A stretch of 64,000 nucleotides of DNA from Stakelama sediminis. Its GTDB lineage: Bacteria > Pseudomonadota > Alphaproteobacteria > Sphingomonadales > Sphingomonadaceae. Numbering within the stretch: the first letter of the stretch is position 1; each line of letters opens with the position of its first letter. Positions 18,771-28,174 of the stretch are shown here, one piece after another. The position numbers and the translations under genes were made by a program. The notes beneath the pieces are model-generated. The model saw only the letters and a list, made by a program, of their open reading frames with translations. It searched no databases and was not told where the DNA came from. Where the stretch lies: contig NZ_JACIJI010000007.1 of assembly GCF_014199335.1 (NCBI RefSeq), positions 43,835-107,834 of the forward strand, in the 5' to 3' direction.

Positions 18771-19106
18771 CTATTCCCGACGGCGGGCGTCGATGCCTGT
18801 GGGCAGCGCGATCAGCGCGGGCGGAACGAATGCCGAAAAGCGCTCGATGCGCGGGAGCCGGAACCCGCCCAGCCGGTCTAGCAGGGCGCGATGCGCCGCC
18901 GGAAGTGCACGGACCTGCCGCAACAGGACGGGCACACTTGCCTCGCTCAGCCGCTCGATCTGTCCGCGATCGACCGCGCGCTCCCCGACGATCACGCCGG
19001 TAAGACCGCTCAGCAGCGCAGACAGGAACAGCAAAAGCTGCAAGGACACTTCCCGAACCGTTGAAACTGTCGAAGCACGCCAAGGGCGTGCTCCGGATGT
19101 CGACAT
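18771..19106 (-). CDS. Small membrane protein of unknown function
   Basis: A 111-residue protein with a single strong membrane helix near residues 22-44 (SLQLLLFLSALLSGLTGVIV) and a basic, Leu/Arg-rich region after it (VPVLLRQVRALPAAHRALLDRLGGF), ending in RRRE. I recognise no family. It lies on the same strand upstream of secA and downstream of the TonB-like gene. GGGCTTACT precedes ATG 19106, a weak ribosome site. Codon use is like the neighbours, with GC-rich third positions, which supports a real gene. Alternative overlapping reading frames on this strand lack a coherent profile. Confidence 0.5.
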   Translation of the reverse strand: MSTSGARPWRASTVSTVREVSLQLLLFLSALLSGLTGVIVGERAVDRGQIERLSEASVPVLLRQVRALPAAHRALLDRLGGFRLPRIERFSAFVPPALIALPTGIDARRRE

Positions 19107-19164
19107 AGTAAGCCCGACCGGCTTCGTCTAACGAAACTTTGCGTTTCTGTGCGGCTTCAGCGGG

Positions 19165-19869
19165 TCATGGCTGTTTTTCAGCATCAGGGACAAAGGTCGT
19201 CCTGCTATCGACGATCATGTGATAGCGGACGGGCTTACCGTCCCTGGTCGCCGGTTCCGCGACCTGCTTGCCTGCCGGAAAATTCTGACAAGCCTCCGGC
19301 TGCGATTCCAGCGCATCGCCAATCTCACCCGTCTTTGCCGTACAATACAAAACCCGGCCTTGTTCATCGATCAGCACATCGAGCTTGAACTGCTTTCCTG
19401 TCTCCTGCTTACTGAAATCGGGCGCCGACATCAGGGTTTCGCCCTCAAGGCCCCAAGTCACCCCCTGAACCCTGTGTTCGACAACCGGCTTTCCCGCTTT
19501 GTCCCGCGCTGGCTTATAGCGAAAACGCTGCGTCACCAGAGCACAGGTTGTTGAATCGAGAGTCTGCGATCCGGAGGATTTGACGATCGTGCAATCCACC
19601 GGCGTACCATGCGTATCGACGGTATAACCGACGACGGCGCGCCCCTGCTCCCCGGCCTTTCGTGCGGCAGCGGGATAATCGTCATCGCTTATTCCACCTG
19701 ATACCAATTTTGCCGGATGCGCGGGCTTCGGTCCCACAATACCGCTCAGGATCACGCCGGAATCCGAGTCTTTTGCTTGTGCCGGCACATCCTTTTGCAC
19801 CGCTTGCGCGCCATCGCCCGACCCGGCCTGTGCAGCGACCGCCAGCCCCAGCATCCACAATCCGATCAT
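19165..19869 (-). CDS. TonB C-terminal-domain periplasmic protein
   Basis: A 234-residue protein with a cleavable signal peptide (residues 1-15, VAAQA) and a TonB-type C-terminal module in the middle: DDDYPAAARKAGEQGRAVVGYTVDTHGTPVDCTIVKSSGSQTLDSTTCALVTQRFRYKPA (about residues 60-120, shown in parts: YPAAARKAGEQG, PVDCTIVKSSG, QRFRYKPARD). Two cysteines in that module are typical of the sphingomonad version. Unlike true TonB it lacks a retained N-terminal membrane anchor and Pro-rich spacer, so it may not transduce energy. A second domain, residues 155-234 (FKLDVLIDEQGRVLYCTAKTG), may be a degenerate repeat of the same fold. GGGGG precedes ATG 19869. Confidence 0.65.
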   Translation of the reverse strand: MIGLWMLGLAVAAQAGSGDGAQAVQKDVPAQAKDSDSGVILSGIVGPKPAHPAKLVSGGISDDDYPAAARKAGEQGRAVVGYTVDTHGTPVDCTIVKSSGSQTLDSTTCALVTQRFRYKPARDKAGKPVVEHRVQGVTWGLEGETLMSAPDFSKQETGKQFKLDVLIDEQGRVLYCTAKTGEIGDALESQPEACQNFPAGKQVAEPATRDGKPVRYHMIVDSRTTFVPDAEKQP

Positions 19870-20009
19870 TTTGCCCCCTATGCGTCCCTGAATCTATCTT
19901 TACTGCAACGGCATACGCAAAAATCCGTCGAAGTGCCAAGCACCGCCCTTTCCCTCGACCCGGCACGGATGTAGCAAGCGGGCGCACCGTTTCTTTCAGG
20001 ATATTCGCC

Positions 20010-21239
20010 TTGGACACTGCCCGTTCGCCGCTCGCCCCCGCCGGCTTTCCCGACCTGCCGCCGATCGCCGGGGTGACTCCGCATGTCGCGCGTGCTCGCT
20101 ACAAGAACTGGGACCGGTGCGACCTGACCTTCGTGACGCTCGATCCCGGCACGGCAGTCGGGGGCGTGTTCACGCAGAGCAAATGCCCCTCGCCCGAAGT
20201 CGAATGGTGCCGCAAGGCGCTGATACTGGGTCAGGCGCGTGCGCTGGTCGTCAATGCGGGCAATTCGAACGCCTTTACCGGAAATCGCGGGCGTGAGGCG
20301 GTGGAGGCGATTGCCGCGCGGGCGGCCAAGCATATCGGCTGCGAACCGTCGGACATCTTCGTTTCCTCAACCGGCGTGATCGGGGTGCCGCTGCCCATCG
20401 ACAAGGCGGAGACCGGGCTGGACGCCGCCTTCACCGCCGCGCCCTGTGGTTGGGAAGACGCGGCGGCAACGATCATGACCACCGACACTTTCCCCAAAGC
20501 AGCGATGACGACCGCAATGATCGGCGGGCAAAAGGTGACGCTGGTCGGCATCATCAAGGGGTCGGGCATGATCGCCCCCGATATGGCGACGATGCTGGGC
20601 TTCATCTTCACCGATGCCGCCGCGACGCCCGACTTTCTGCAACATGCGCTGGGCCACGCCAATCGCAGCAGCTTTTCGTGCATTACCGTCGACAGCGACA
20701 CCTCGACCAGCGACACGGTGCTTGCCTTCGCCACCGGCAAGGCGGGGAATGCGGTGCTGGAAGATAGCGACAGCGCAGGCGCCGACGCCTTCCGCGCGGC
20801 GCTGTCCGACCTGTGCCTGCGACTGGCGCATCTGGTGGTGCGCGACGGCGAAGGCGCATCGAAGTTCATCCGCATCGACGTGGAAGGTGCCGAAAGCGAC
20901 GCCAGCGCGCGTCGTATCGCGCTCAGCATCGCCAACTCTCCGCTGGTAAAGACTGCAATCGCTGGCGAGGACGCAAACTGGGGCCGCGTGGTGATGGCGG
21001 TCGGCAAGGCGGGCGAACCGGCCGATCGCGACAAGCTTTCCATCCGCTTCGGCGCAACACAGGTGGCGAAAGACGGCCTCGCGGTCGAAGGCTATGACGA
21101 AGCCCCGGTCGCGGCGCATCTGAAGGGCCATGAAATCGACATCGGTGTCGATCTGGGTCTGGGCGACGGCAAGGCCACCGTTTGGACCTGCGACCTGACC
21201 CACGGCTATATCAGCATCAACGCCGATTACCGGAGTTGA
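20010..21239 (+). CDS. argJ: Bifunctional glutamate N-acetyltransferase / amino-acid acetyltransferase
   Basis: Recycles the acetyl group in arginine biosynthesis by moving it from N-acetylornithine to glutamate, and may also make N-acetylglutamate from acetyl-CoA. The 409-residue length is normal. The autoprocessing site is visible as KGSGMIAPDMATMLGF, where cleavage before Thr194 yields alpha and beta chains and frees the catalytic Thr. Other landmarks: VNAGNSNAFTG, SSTGVIGVPLP, CITVDSDTSTSD and the C-terminal DLTHGYISINADYRS. The start is TTG 20010, with AGGA eight bases upstream; the reading frame stays open further upstream but matches nothing. It diverges from the TonB-like gene. Confidence 0.95.
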   Translation: MDTARSPLAPAGFPDLPPIAGVTPHVARARYKNWDRCDLTFVTLDPGTAVGGVFTQSKCPSPEVEWCRKALILGQARALVVNAGNSNAFTGNRGREAVEAIAARAAKHIGCEPSDIFVSSTGVIGVPLPIDKAETGLDAAFTAAPCGWEDAAATIMTTDTFPKAAMTTAMIGGQKVTLVGIIKGSGMIAPDMATMLGFIFTDAAATPDFLQHALGHANRSSFSCITVDSDTSTSDTVLAFATGKAGNAVLEDSDSAGADAFRAALSDLCLRLAHLVVRDGEGASKFIRIDVEGAESDASARRIALSIANSPLVKTAIAGEDANWGRVVMAVGKAGEPADRDKLSIRFGATQVAKDGLAVEGYDEAPVAAHLKGHEIDIGVDLGLGDGKATVWTCDLTHGYISINADYRS

Positions 21240-21260
21240 ACAGATTTGGAGCTAATCGAT

Positions 21261-21338
21261 GCCGCCATCCTGACGAAAGTCAGAATCCATCATCCGAAGC
21301 GATGGCGGCTCTGAGTGCTGAGTCAAGTTCAGCATGAC
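21261..21338. repeat. Palindromic intergenic repeat (REP/BIME-like)
   Basis: A composite palindrome in the convergent gap between argJ and trxA. Nine-base arms GCCGCCATC (21261-21269) and GATGGCGGC (21301-21309) enclose a hairpin CTGAC-gaaa-GTCAG (21270-21283); a second hairpin GCTGA...TCAGC (21317-21333) is followed by ATGACG. The words CATCCTGACGAAAGTCAG and GTTCAGCATGACG are recalled from dispersed repeats in sphingomonad genomes. It differs in sequence from the repeats at 8914 and inside rnr. Confidence 0.55.
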
Positions 21339-21385
21339 GATCTTTAAGAGGTCCGCCCTTGCGGCCTGCAACCGTCGCGAGGAAA

Positions 21386-21420
21386 TGTGCGAATATCGCC
21401 GTCACAGCAATATTCGCACA
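21386..21420 (-). terminator. Hairpin downstream of trxA
   Basis: Perfect 11-base arms TGTGCGAATAT (21386-21396) and ATATTCGCACA (21410-21420) with a 13-base loop lie seven bases past the trxA stop codon. On the minus strand the stem is followed by TTTCC, a short T-run. It probably ends the long divL-to-trxA transcription unit. Confidence 0.55.
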
Positions 21421-21426
21421 TAAAAA

Positions 21427-21747
21427 TCACAATTCGCCTTCAAGCCATGCCTTGAGCCGGCCCTTGGGTTCGGCACCGACCTTGGTCGCGGAAATCTGGC
21501 CGTTCTTGAACAGGATCATCGTCGGAATGCCGCGCACGCCATATTTGCCGGGTGCTTCGGGATTCTCGTCGATATTGATCTTGGTGATCGTCACCTTGTC
21601 GCCCAGTTCGTCGGCAATTTCCTCCAGCGCCGGGCCGATCATCTTACACGGCCCACACCATTCGGCCCAGAAATCCACCAGCACCGGCTTGTCGGCGCCC
21701 AGCACATCGGTTTCGAAACTATCGTCGGTAACGGCAACTGTACCCAT
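21427..21747 (-). CDS. trxA: Thioredoxin 1
   Basis: Cytoplasmic disulfide reductase that supplies electrons to ribonucleotide reductase, methionine sulfoxide reductase and others. The 106-residue length is standard. The active site WCGPCK (Cys31, Cys34) and the cis-proline segment [14 protein letters not shown] are intact, as is the buried Asp of [14 protein letters not shown] ribosome site precedes ATG 21747. It follows addA by 72 bases at the end of the addBA run, an order common in sphingomonads, and is closed by a hairpin. Confidence 0.97.
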   Translation of the reverse strand: MGTVAVTDDSFETDVLGADKPVLVDFWAEWCGPCKMIGPALEEIADELGDKVTITKINIDENPEAPGKYGVRGIPTMILFKNGQISATKVGAEPKGRLKAWLEGEL

Positions 21748-21819
21748 GATCGCAATCTCCTTGGTTGACCCATAATGTATGGAGAGGTGCGCACCGGCTC
21801 AAGCGGCTGCATCCAAGCT

Positions 21820-24800
21820 TTATTTTTCCGCCGCCAAGCCGGGCTTGTGCTGCGCCAGTAATTCGGGCGACAGCGCGAACAGCCTCGGCGCACCGGTATA
21901 GAGCAGCGCCGCCTCAACCGGCCGGTCGGGAAAAATCACGCTGAGTGCTGCGGCATAAGCCCCCATCTGCGCGAGATGATAGGGCGGAATTGCCTCAAGC
22001 GATGCGGGCGTGCGGCGTCCGGTCTTGAAATCGATCACGCGCACCCGGTCCTCCGTCACGACCAGCCGGTCGACGGTTCCGGCAATCACCTCGCCATCGA
22101 CGACCGCTGCAATCGGTGCTTCGGCCAGCGCATTGGCAGTGAAGATGTCGGCAAATTGCGGGTCGTCGAGAACGGTCAGCACCGCATCGGCGATTTCCGC
22201 ACGCGCCTGCGCCTCGACAACCCCGCCAGTACTCTCCAGCCAGACAAGCGCCGCATCGCGCCTGCGGTCGGGCGGCAGGTCGGGCAAGCGCTGGAACAAT
22301 GCGTGGAGCAGTCGCCCGCGCTCGGCGGCCGCACGCATCGCCGGATCGGGGGGCGGGTCGGCCACGGCGTCCACCCCGATTGCCGAGGGCGCGAGCGGGC
22401 GCGGCGGGCGCGCTTCTTCCGGTGCATCGCGATGCAGCCAGTCGGGCAGCGCGGGCGGCTCGGCCTTCGCGACCTGCTCGCGTACCTTCGCGGCAACCGG
22501 TGCAAGCGGCGGATCGCCTGCGAACGTGCGCGGCGCGTCCTCCTCCGCCTCGGCCACCTCCAGCACATCCATCGCGCCCGCAGCGGCTGCGTACCAGCTC
22601 AGTTCGGGCGGCACGCCTTTGGCACGCGGTCCCAGCGAGCCGGCAATCCACAATTGCTCCTCGGCACGCGTCGCGGCGACATAGAATAGCCGCCAATGCT
22701 CCTCCAGTTCCTTGCGCTCGGCTTCGGCCAGTGCCTCACCCAGCGGCCCGCCGCGTTCATCGGCGCGCGGGCGAAAGATCGGCAGGCGTGGCCCCTCCCC
22801 CTCCTCCGGCCGCCAGTTCAGAATGTCGCGCCGGTTCTGCGTCGGATCGACAGTGGCGTCGGCCAGAATCACCAGCGGCGCCTGCAACCCCTTTGCCCCG
22901 TGCGCGGTCATCACCCGCACCGCATCGCGCGGCTGGGATGGGTCGCGGACAATCTCCACCTCGCCCCGGTCGAACCAGTCGAGAAAACGTTGCAACGACG
23001 GGGTCGATACGCTTTCGAATTGCAACGCGGCGTTGAGCAGTTCGGCAATCGGATCGCGCGCCTCCTCGCCCAGCCGCCGCAACAGCCTGCGCCGCCCGTC
23101 GAGCGGTCCCGACAGGATTTCCTCCAGAAAACGATAGGGCGTGGCAATGTCCGCGCGCGCCAGCATCGCGGTGAGCGGGGCCAGCCGTTCGGCGGGCTGC
23201 GTACCGCGTAAATGTCGCCACAGACTACCGCGTTCGCGCTTCGCCGCCGCCATCAGCTCGTCCTGCGTCCAGCCGATCAGCGGCGATACCAGCAGGCTGG
23301 CAAGGCTCAGATCATCCTCCGGCTGGAGCACGAAGCGAACGGCGGCGAGCAAATCCTGTACCGCCAGCGGCGCGTTGAGGCGCAGCCGGTCGACGCCCGC
23401 CACCGGCACCCCTTCGGCATAAAGCCGCGCGACGAGCAGCGAAGCCAGTTCACCGCGCCGCTTGACCAGAATCATCACATCTTCGGGCCGCAGCGCCCGG
23501 CCCTTGCTGGCGAGCATATGGCCGCCGTCCAGCCATTGCTTCACCTGCGCCGCGATGCGTTTCGCCACCTCGCGCACGGCATCGTCGATCCAGCCCTCTT
23601 CATCCTCGTCGCTGCCGCCCTCGATCACCGGCGGCAACAGCGTGACGCTGCCCGGTCCCGGCACTTCGCTGGCATGGGCTTCCAGCATCTCCATCCCCAT
23701 GCCGGGCGCAGGGATGGCGGCAATCGCGGCATCGACGAATTGCAGCACCGGTCGCGTCGAGCGGAAGCTGTGGGTCAGCGACAGCGTTTCCAGCGGTCGT
23801 GCCTCCACCTCCGGCGGCGGATTGCCTGCCAGCACTTCGAAATGGCGGTGCGCCAGTTCGAAATAATAGGGATCGGTGCCCTGAAACCCGAAAATCGCCT
23901 GTTTATAGTCGCCGACCGTGAACAGCGTGCGGAAACTGCCTGCCGGAGCACCCTCGCCCGCGAAAAATTCGTCCGCAATCGCACGGACGATAGTCCATTG
24001 ATCCCAGTTGGTATCCTGCGCCTCGTCGATCAGCACATGCTCGGTCGCCTGATCCAGCTTGTAGCGCACCCAGTCGCCCATGCCCGGTTGCCGCAGCAGC
24101 GCCAGCGTCATGCGGATCAGGTCGTCGAAATCGACCGCACCGGCCCGCCGCTTGGCACGCGCATAGATATCGGCATAGGCGCGGCCCGCCTCCACTCCCT
24201 GTGCGAGCAGGTCGGCATAGGCGGCGCGCGCGCGCATTCCGATCAGTTCGGCACAGCGGGCACCCAGCCGAACCGCCATGTCTTCATAAGCCGGTTCGGC
24301 ATCCACCAGCTTGGCCGAATATTTGCGCGGCTCGCCCTTGGCGGTGTGGAAGACGCCGACCAGCGCGTCCAGCATAGCGGCCCGCGCACCCGCGTCGGCC
24401 GCAAGCCAGTTTTCCACCAGATCGGCGTGTTTGTTGCCGGTGGCGCTGTTCCAAGTCCGGTTGGCGAGCGCGATTGCACGCAGCGCGGCAATATCGAACG
24501 CCGCATCGTCACACGCCTGGGCCAGTTCCGCCTCGATATCGCCCGACGGCAGGTCGAGCGCGCGGCGCAGATACGGCTGTATCCCGCTTGGCAGTGCCGC
24601 CATCGTGTCGGGCGCGTGCGCACAGGCGAGCAGGAACGCTTCCGCCTGCCCCTCTCCCATCCGCAGGGACAGCGCGCCCACCGCATCGGCCAGCCGCGTG
24701 CCGCTGTTGCGATCCTCTTCCTCCAGCATCGCGGCAAGCGCATCGCGCGCCATCGCCGCTTCCTCGCGCGCCTCCAGCGGGCGGAACCCCGGTGTCAGCC

Positions 24801-25239
24801 CCGCCTCGACCGGAAAAGCGGAAAGCAGCGTCTGGCAGAAGCTATGGATCGTCTGGATGCGAATGCCGCCCCCCGGTGCATCGAGCACGCGCGCGAAAAG
24901 GGTACGGGCATGCGCGCGCTGTTCCGGCCCGCCTTCCTCGCCCAATGCTTCCAGATCCTGAAACAATGCGCGGTCGTCGGCACGCACCCAGCTTGCCAGC
25001 CGCGCGCTGATCCGGCTTGCCATTTCCGCCGCCCCCGCCTTGGTAAAGGTCAGGCACAGGATCGCGCCGGGATCGACACCGTGCAGCAACAGGCGAAACA
25101 CCCGCGCGGTCAGAACCTGCGTCTTGCCGGTGCCCGCCGATGCCGACAGCCAGACATGCCGGGCGGGATCGCTGGCGATACGCTGCGCACCCTTGAGCGG
25201 CGGAAGCGGATTAGCCACGGTCGCGCCCATACCATTCAT
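21820..25239 (-). CDS. addA: Double-strand break repair helicase AddA
   Basis: Helicase-nuclease subunit that, with AddB, resects double-strand breaks up to a Chi-like site for RecA loading. It is a UvrD-like superfamily 1 helicase of about 1139 residues: Walker A ASAGTGKTQVLTARV near residue 35, motif LCLTFTKAGAAEMASRI, motif II HVLIDEAQDTNWDQW, motif VRVMTAHGAKGLQAPLVIL, and a C-terminal RecB-type nuclease with DRLVVTEDRVRVIDFKTGR (catalytic D and the DxK). Starts at 25239, 25230 or GTG 25218 are all possible; none has a clear ribosome site. It overlaps addB by about 29 bases, giving coupled translation. Confidence 0.96.
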   Translation of the reverse strand: MNGMGATVANPLPPLKGAQRIASDPARHVWLSASAGTGKTQVLTARVFRLLLHGVDPGAILCLTFTKAGAAEMASRISARLASWVRADDRALFQDLEALGEEGGPEQRAHARTLFARVLDAPGGGIRIQTIHSFCQTLLSAFPVEAGLTPGFRPLEAREEAAMARDALAAMLEEEDRNSGTRLADAVGALSLRMGEGQAEAFLLACAHAPDTMAALPSGIQPYLRRALDLPSGDIEAELAQACDDAAFDIAALRAIALANRTWNSATGNKHADLVENWLAADAGARAAMLDALVGVFHTAKGEPRKYSAKLVDAEPAYEDMAVRLGARCAELIGMRARAAYADLLAQGVEAGRAYADIYARAKRRAGAVDFDDLIRMTLALLRQPGMGDWVRYKLDQATEHVLIDEAQDTNWDQWTIVRAIADEFFAGEGAPAGSFRTLFTVGDYKQAIFGFQGTDPYYFELAHRHFEVLAGNPPPEVEARPLETLSLTHSFRSTRPVLQFVDAAIAAIPAPGMGMEMLEAHASEVPGPGSVTLLPPVIEGGSDEDEEGWIDDAVREVAKRIAAQVKQWLDGGHMLASKGRALRPEDVMILVKRRGELASLLVARLYAEGVPVAGVDRLRLNAPLAVQDLLAAVRFVLQPEDDLSLASLLVSPLIGWTQDELMAAAKRERGSLWRHLRGTQPAERLAPLTAMLARADIATPYRFLEEILSGPLDGRRRLLRRLGEEARDPIAELLNAALQFESVSTPSLQRFLDWFDRGEVEIVRDPSQPRDAVRVMTAHGAKGLQAPLVILADATVDPTQNRRDILNWRPEEGEGPRLPIFRPRADERGGPLGEALAEAERKELEEHWRLFYVAATRAEEQLWIAGSLGPRAKGVPPELSWYAAAAGAMDVLEVAEAEEDAPRTFAGDPPLAPVAAKVREQVAKAEPPALPDWLHRDAPEEARPPRPLAPSAIGVDAVADPPPDPAMRAAAERGRLLHALFQRLPDLPPDRRRDAALVWLESTGGVVEAQARAEIADAVLTVLDDPQFADIFTANALAEAPIAAVVDGEVIAGTVDRLVVTEDRVRVIDFKTGRRTPASLEAIPPYHLAQMGAYAAALSVIFPDRPVEAALLYTGAPRLFALSPELLAQHKPGLAAEK

Positions 25240-28174
25240 CGCGCCGCATCAACTGGTCATAATCGGCATAGGGCGCATATTCGGGCACCAGCTTGGCGGT
25301 GAACGGTACATCGCCGGTCAGCCATGCCCCGGCTGCCTCGGTGAAGTTTTCCGCTGCCATCGCAACGAAATCCTCCGCTGCGATAGGATCGCGCTTCTTG
25401 GGGTCGACCGGCGAGTCCACCCGCCCGAAACCGCCCGCACGATTGCGTGCCAGCGACCAGTATTCGAATGCCTCCGCCACGCCCTGCACATCCTTGAACC
25501 CGTCGCGCTCGGCAATCAGGCCCAGCAGGCCGAGTTGCAGGCTGTATCCGGCCTTGATCGCGCGGTTCGACGGCGGCTGACCGGTCTTATAATCGACAAT
25601 CGCCAGCCCCCCGGACGCCAGCCGGTCGATCCGGTCGTAGGTGCCGCGCAACCGCACGCCGGCAATATCGATCGACCCGGATTGTTCGACATCGATCACC
25701 GCGCGCCCGTCGCGCTGCTGCTGGCGAAGCTGCTCGGCGATCCAGTCGATCGCTTCCATCAGGCGCGGTTGCCACAGCGCGCGCATCATCGGATGGGCAT
25801 CGGCCAGCATGGCCAGCGCGCGCGGCCCCAGTCGTTCGGGATTGCAATCATCCTCCCGCGCCCAATATTCGAGCACGCGATGCACCTCCGTTCCGCGCCA
25901 TGCCGCACCCGGATCGGCATCGACCGGATCGAGCGGCGCAAGTTGCAGCATCCGCTTCGCATAAAAGGCATAGGGGTCGGCCTTCAGCCGGTCCACTTCC
26001 GTCACCGAAATACGTTTCGGCCGCTCGGCAGCGGGGGGACAGGGTTCGGGCCGCTCGCTGGGTTCGAATGCGCCGGGATCGTCCAGCGCCTGCGCCCATG
26101 CCGACAGTGCACTGGCCTTTTCCAGCCCGCCCGACAGCGCCTCCAGCCGCAACCAGAAACGCGAAGCGATGGTCGGTGCGCTGGCATCGCGACGCGCGCG
26201 TGTCAGCAGTACTTCCGGCGCGCCCAGTGCACCCGCCAGATCATGCGCCGATAGGCCGATCCGCCGCTCCAGCCCCGGCAGGCCCAGCTCGCTGCGAATG
26301 CGCGGTGCCAGCCATGGATCGGGCGCGGGCAGCCCCGGCCACACTCCTTCGTTCAGTCCGCCGAGAATCATCAGGTCTGCGGTCTGCAACCGCGCCTCCA
26401 GCAAGCCGTAAATCGCCAGCCGCGGATGCCCGCCCTGTGGCGGACGCACCGCAGTTTCGTCCATCAGCGTGCGCAGCAGCGCGGTCAGCGATTCCGGCTC
26501 GGCTTCACGCGGACCATGCGCAGCTTCGCGTTCCAGCCCGTCGAGCAGTTCCGCCGCCGCACGCCCCTCCGGTCGCGACCAGACGGCATCGCCGCACAGG
26601 AGCGATGCCGCTTCGCGCATCGCGGCGATCAGGTCGGATAGCGGCTGTCTGCCCTGCGAAAATTGTGCAGCAATCGGGTGCAGCATTTCAACGATGCGCG
26701 GCCAGCCCTCTTCCGCCGCAGCACGGACGGACGCATCCCGCCCGCTGCGATCCGACAAATGCGCTTCGATACCCGACAGCCCCGATGCCGGACGCGGCCC
26801 ACGCAGCGCCAGATCGAGCTTGCGCACCCCCTCCAGCCAGGCGGGACGCCCCTCGCCCGCACATACCAGCGGATGTTTGAGCAGCACCAGCAGCGGCACC
26901 GGCGCAAAGCCCTGCGCCGCCGCATCGGCCAGCGCCAGCAGGAACGTCCCCGGCGGCAACATCGACAGCGGCTGCCCCGCCGTATCGTCGACCGTCAGGT
27001 TCCAGCGCGCGCAATGCGCCGCGACCCGGCGGGCAAGTGCACGGTCGGGCGTCACCAGTGCCGCCGTCCGCCCCGGTGTCTCCGCCACCTCGCGCAGAGC
27101 AATGGCAATCGCCTGTGCTTCATCGGCTGGCGTTGCGACGTCCAGCGTGCGGACTCCGGCAAAACGGCGCTGGGCGGCGGGAAGATCGGTCCATTCGCGC
27201 GTAAACTGTGCGGGCGCCAGCGCGTTGGCAATGGCGCGGCCGCGCGGGGGCGGTGCATCATGCTCGCTGCCGCCGCGCCACACCGACACTTCGGCGCGGT
27301 TCACGCTCATCCGGTCGAGCAGCAGCTTGAGGTGATATTGCGGATGCGTCTCGACCGAACGCGGCCGCCTGCCCGTCACCGGATCGGGATCGTGCGGGCC
27401 AAGCGCATCCCAGACGCGCTCCTCCATTCCCACGGCAAGGTCCGGCAACACCACCAGCCCGTTCGGTAGTTCGGAAATGCTGCGCAGCAATCGCGCGACC
27501 GCAGGAGCCGAGGTGGTTACGCCCGCCGCGCACACAAAGCCTTTTGCCGGATTGGTTTTCCAGTGCTTCGCCGCCCGATCGAGCAGGTGCCGTCGCCGTT
27601 CCGCCAGATCGATCCGGCCCAGTTCGCGCAACACCGCGGGCCACTGATCGAGGATGATTTCGAACAGCCGTAACGAGCGTTCCCAATGTTCGGTCAGCCC
27701 GTCGCCGACATCGATATCGCGCAAGACGTGCGGCGATACTTCCTCGACCAGCAACTGGTCCAGCGTTCGTGCCAGATCGCCGGCCAGCCGCACCGCCTCC
27801 GCCGCATCGACTGGCGCGCCTGCCCGTGCCTGCGCTTCCTGCACCAGCCGCGCAAGGATCATCCGTCGCTGCAAGGGCTCAATGGCGGGGGGCAGCGGTT
27901 CGGCATCGACCGGATCGAGAAACGGCCCCGCCGCTTCATCGAGTTCGGGATCGCCGATCGCCACCAGTCGAGGAAGCAGCAACCCGCCCTCGCTTGCGCG
28001 CACGAACGCATCGCTGACCGCCCGGATCGCGCGGTTGTTGGGCAACAGCACAACCCCGCGCGCGAATGCCATGCGGTCCTTGCCGAACCGCTTCAGCAAC
28101 CCGATGGCAAGTGCGTCGGCAAAGGCGCGATGCGCCGGGATCGTATAGAGATGCGGTCCCCGGCGCTCAGCCAT
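25211..28174 (-). CDS. addB: Double-strand break repair protein AddB
   Basis: Partner of AddA: an inactive-helicase-like, nuclease-bearing subunit, 987 residues from ATG 28174. It begins LYTIPAHRAFADALAIGLL and contains VVLLPNNRAIRAVSDAF in place of a full Walker A. The C-terminal PD-(D/E)XK nuclease is intact: GTYDRIDRLASGGLAIVDYKTGQPP. The iron-sulfur cysteines of the Bacillus protein are not evident, as usual in alphaproteobacteria. Its start overlaps the murU stop by eight bases (ATGGCTGA) and its end overlaps addA. The reading frame stays open to 28453 inside murU, but that extension is antisense-free shadow and unsupported. Confidence 0.95.
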   Translation of the reverse strand: MAERRGPHLYTIPAHRAFADALAIGLLKRFGKDRMAFARGVVLLPNNRAIRAVSDAFVRASEGGLLLPRLVAIGDPELDEAAGPFLDPVDAEPLPPAIEPLQRRMILARLVQEAQARAGAPVDAAEAVRLAGDLARTLDQLLVEEVSPHVLRDIDVGDGLTEHWERSLRLFEIILDQWPAVLRELGRIDLAERRRHLLDRAAKHWKTNPAKGFVCAAGVTTSAPAVARLLRSISELPNGLVVLPDLAVGMEERVWDALGPHDPDPVTGRRPRSVETHPQYHLKLLLDRMSVNRAEVSVWRGGSEHDAPPPRGRAIANALAPAQFTREWTDLPAAQRRFAGVRTLDVATPADEAQAIAIALREVAETPGRTAALVTPDRALARRVAAHCARWNLTVDDTAGQPLSMLPPGTFLLALADAAAQGFAPVPLLVLLKHPLVCAGEGRPAWLEGVRKLDLALRGPRPASGLSGIEAHLSDRSGRDASVRAAAEEGWPRIVEMLHPIAAQFSQGRQPLSDLIAAMREAASLLCGDAVWSRPEGRAAAELLDGLEREAAHGPREAEPESLTALLRTLMDETAVRPPQGGHPRLAIYGLLEARLQTADLMILGGLNEGVWPGLPAPDPWLAPRIRSELGLPGLERRIGLSAHDLAGALGAPEVLLTRARRDASAPTIASRFWLRLEALSGGLEKASALSAWAQALDDPGAFEPSERPEPCPPAAERPKRISVTEVDRLKADPYAFYAKRMLQLAPLDPVDADPGAAWRGTEVHRVLEYWAREDDCNPERLGPRALAMLADAHPMMRALWQPRLMEAIDWIAEQLRQQQRDGRAVIDVEQSGSIDIAGVRLRGTYDRIDRLASGGLAIVDYKTGQPPSNRAIKAGYSLQLGLLGLIAERDGFKDVQGVAEAFEYWSLARNRAGGFGRVDSPVDPKKRDPIAAEDFVAMAAENFTEAAGAWLTGDVPFTAKLVPEYAPYADYDQLMRRDEWYGRDRG

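Noticed and set aside
23212..25302. 696-codon plus-strand frame opposite addA
   Set aside because: Antisense to AddA, which carries all helicase and nuclease motifs.
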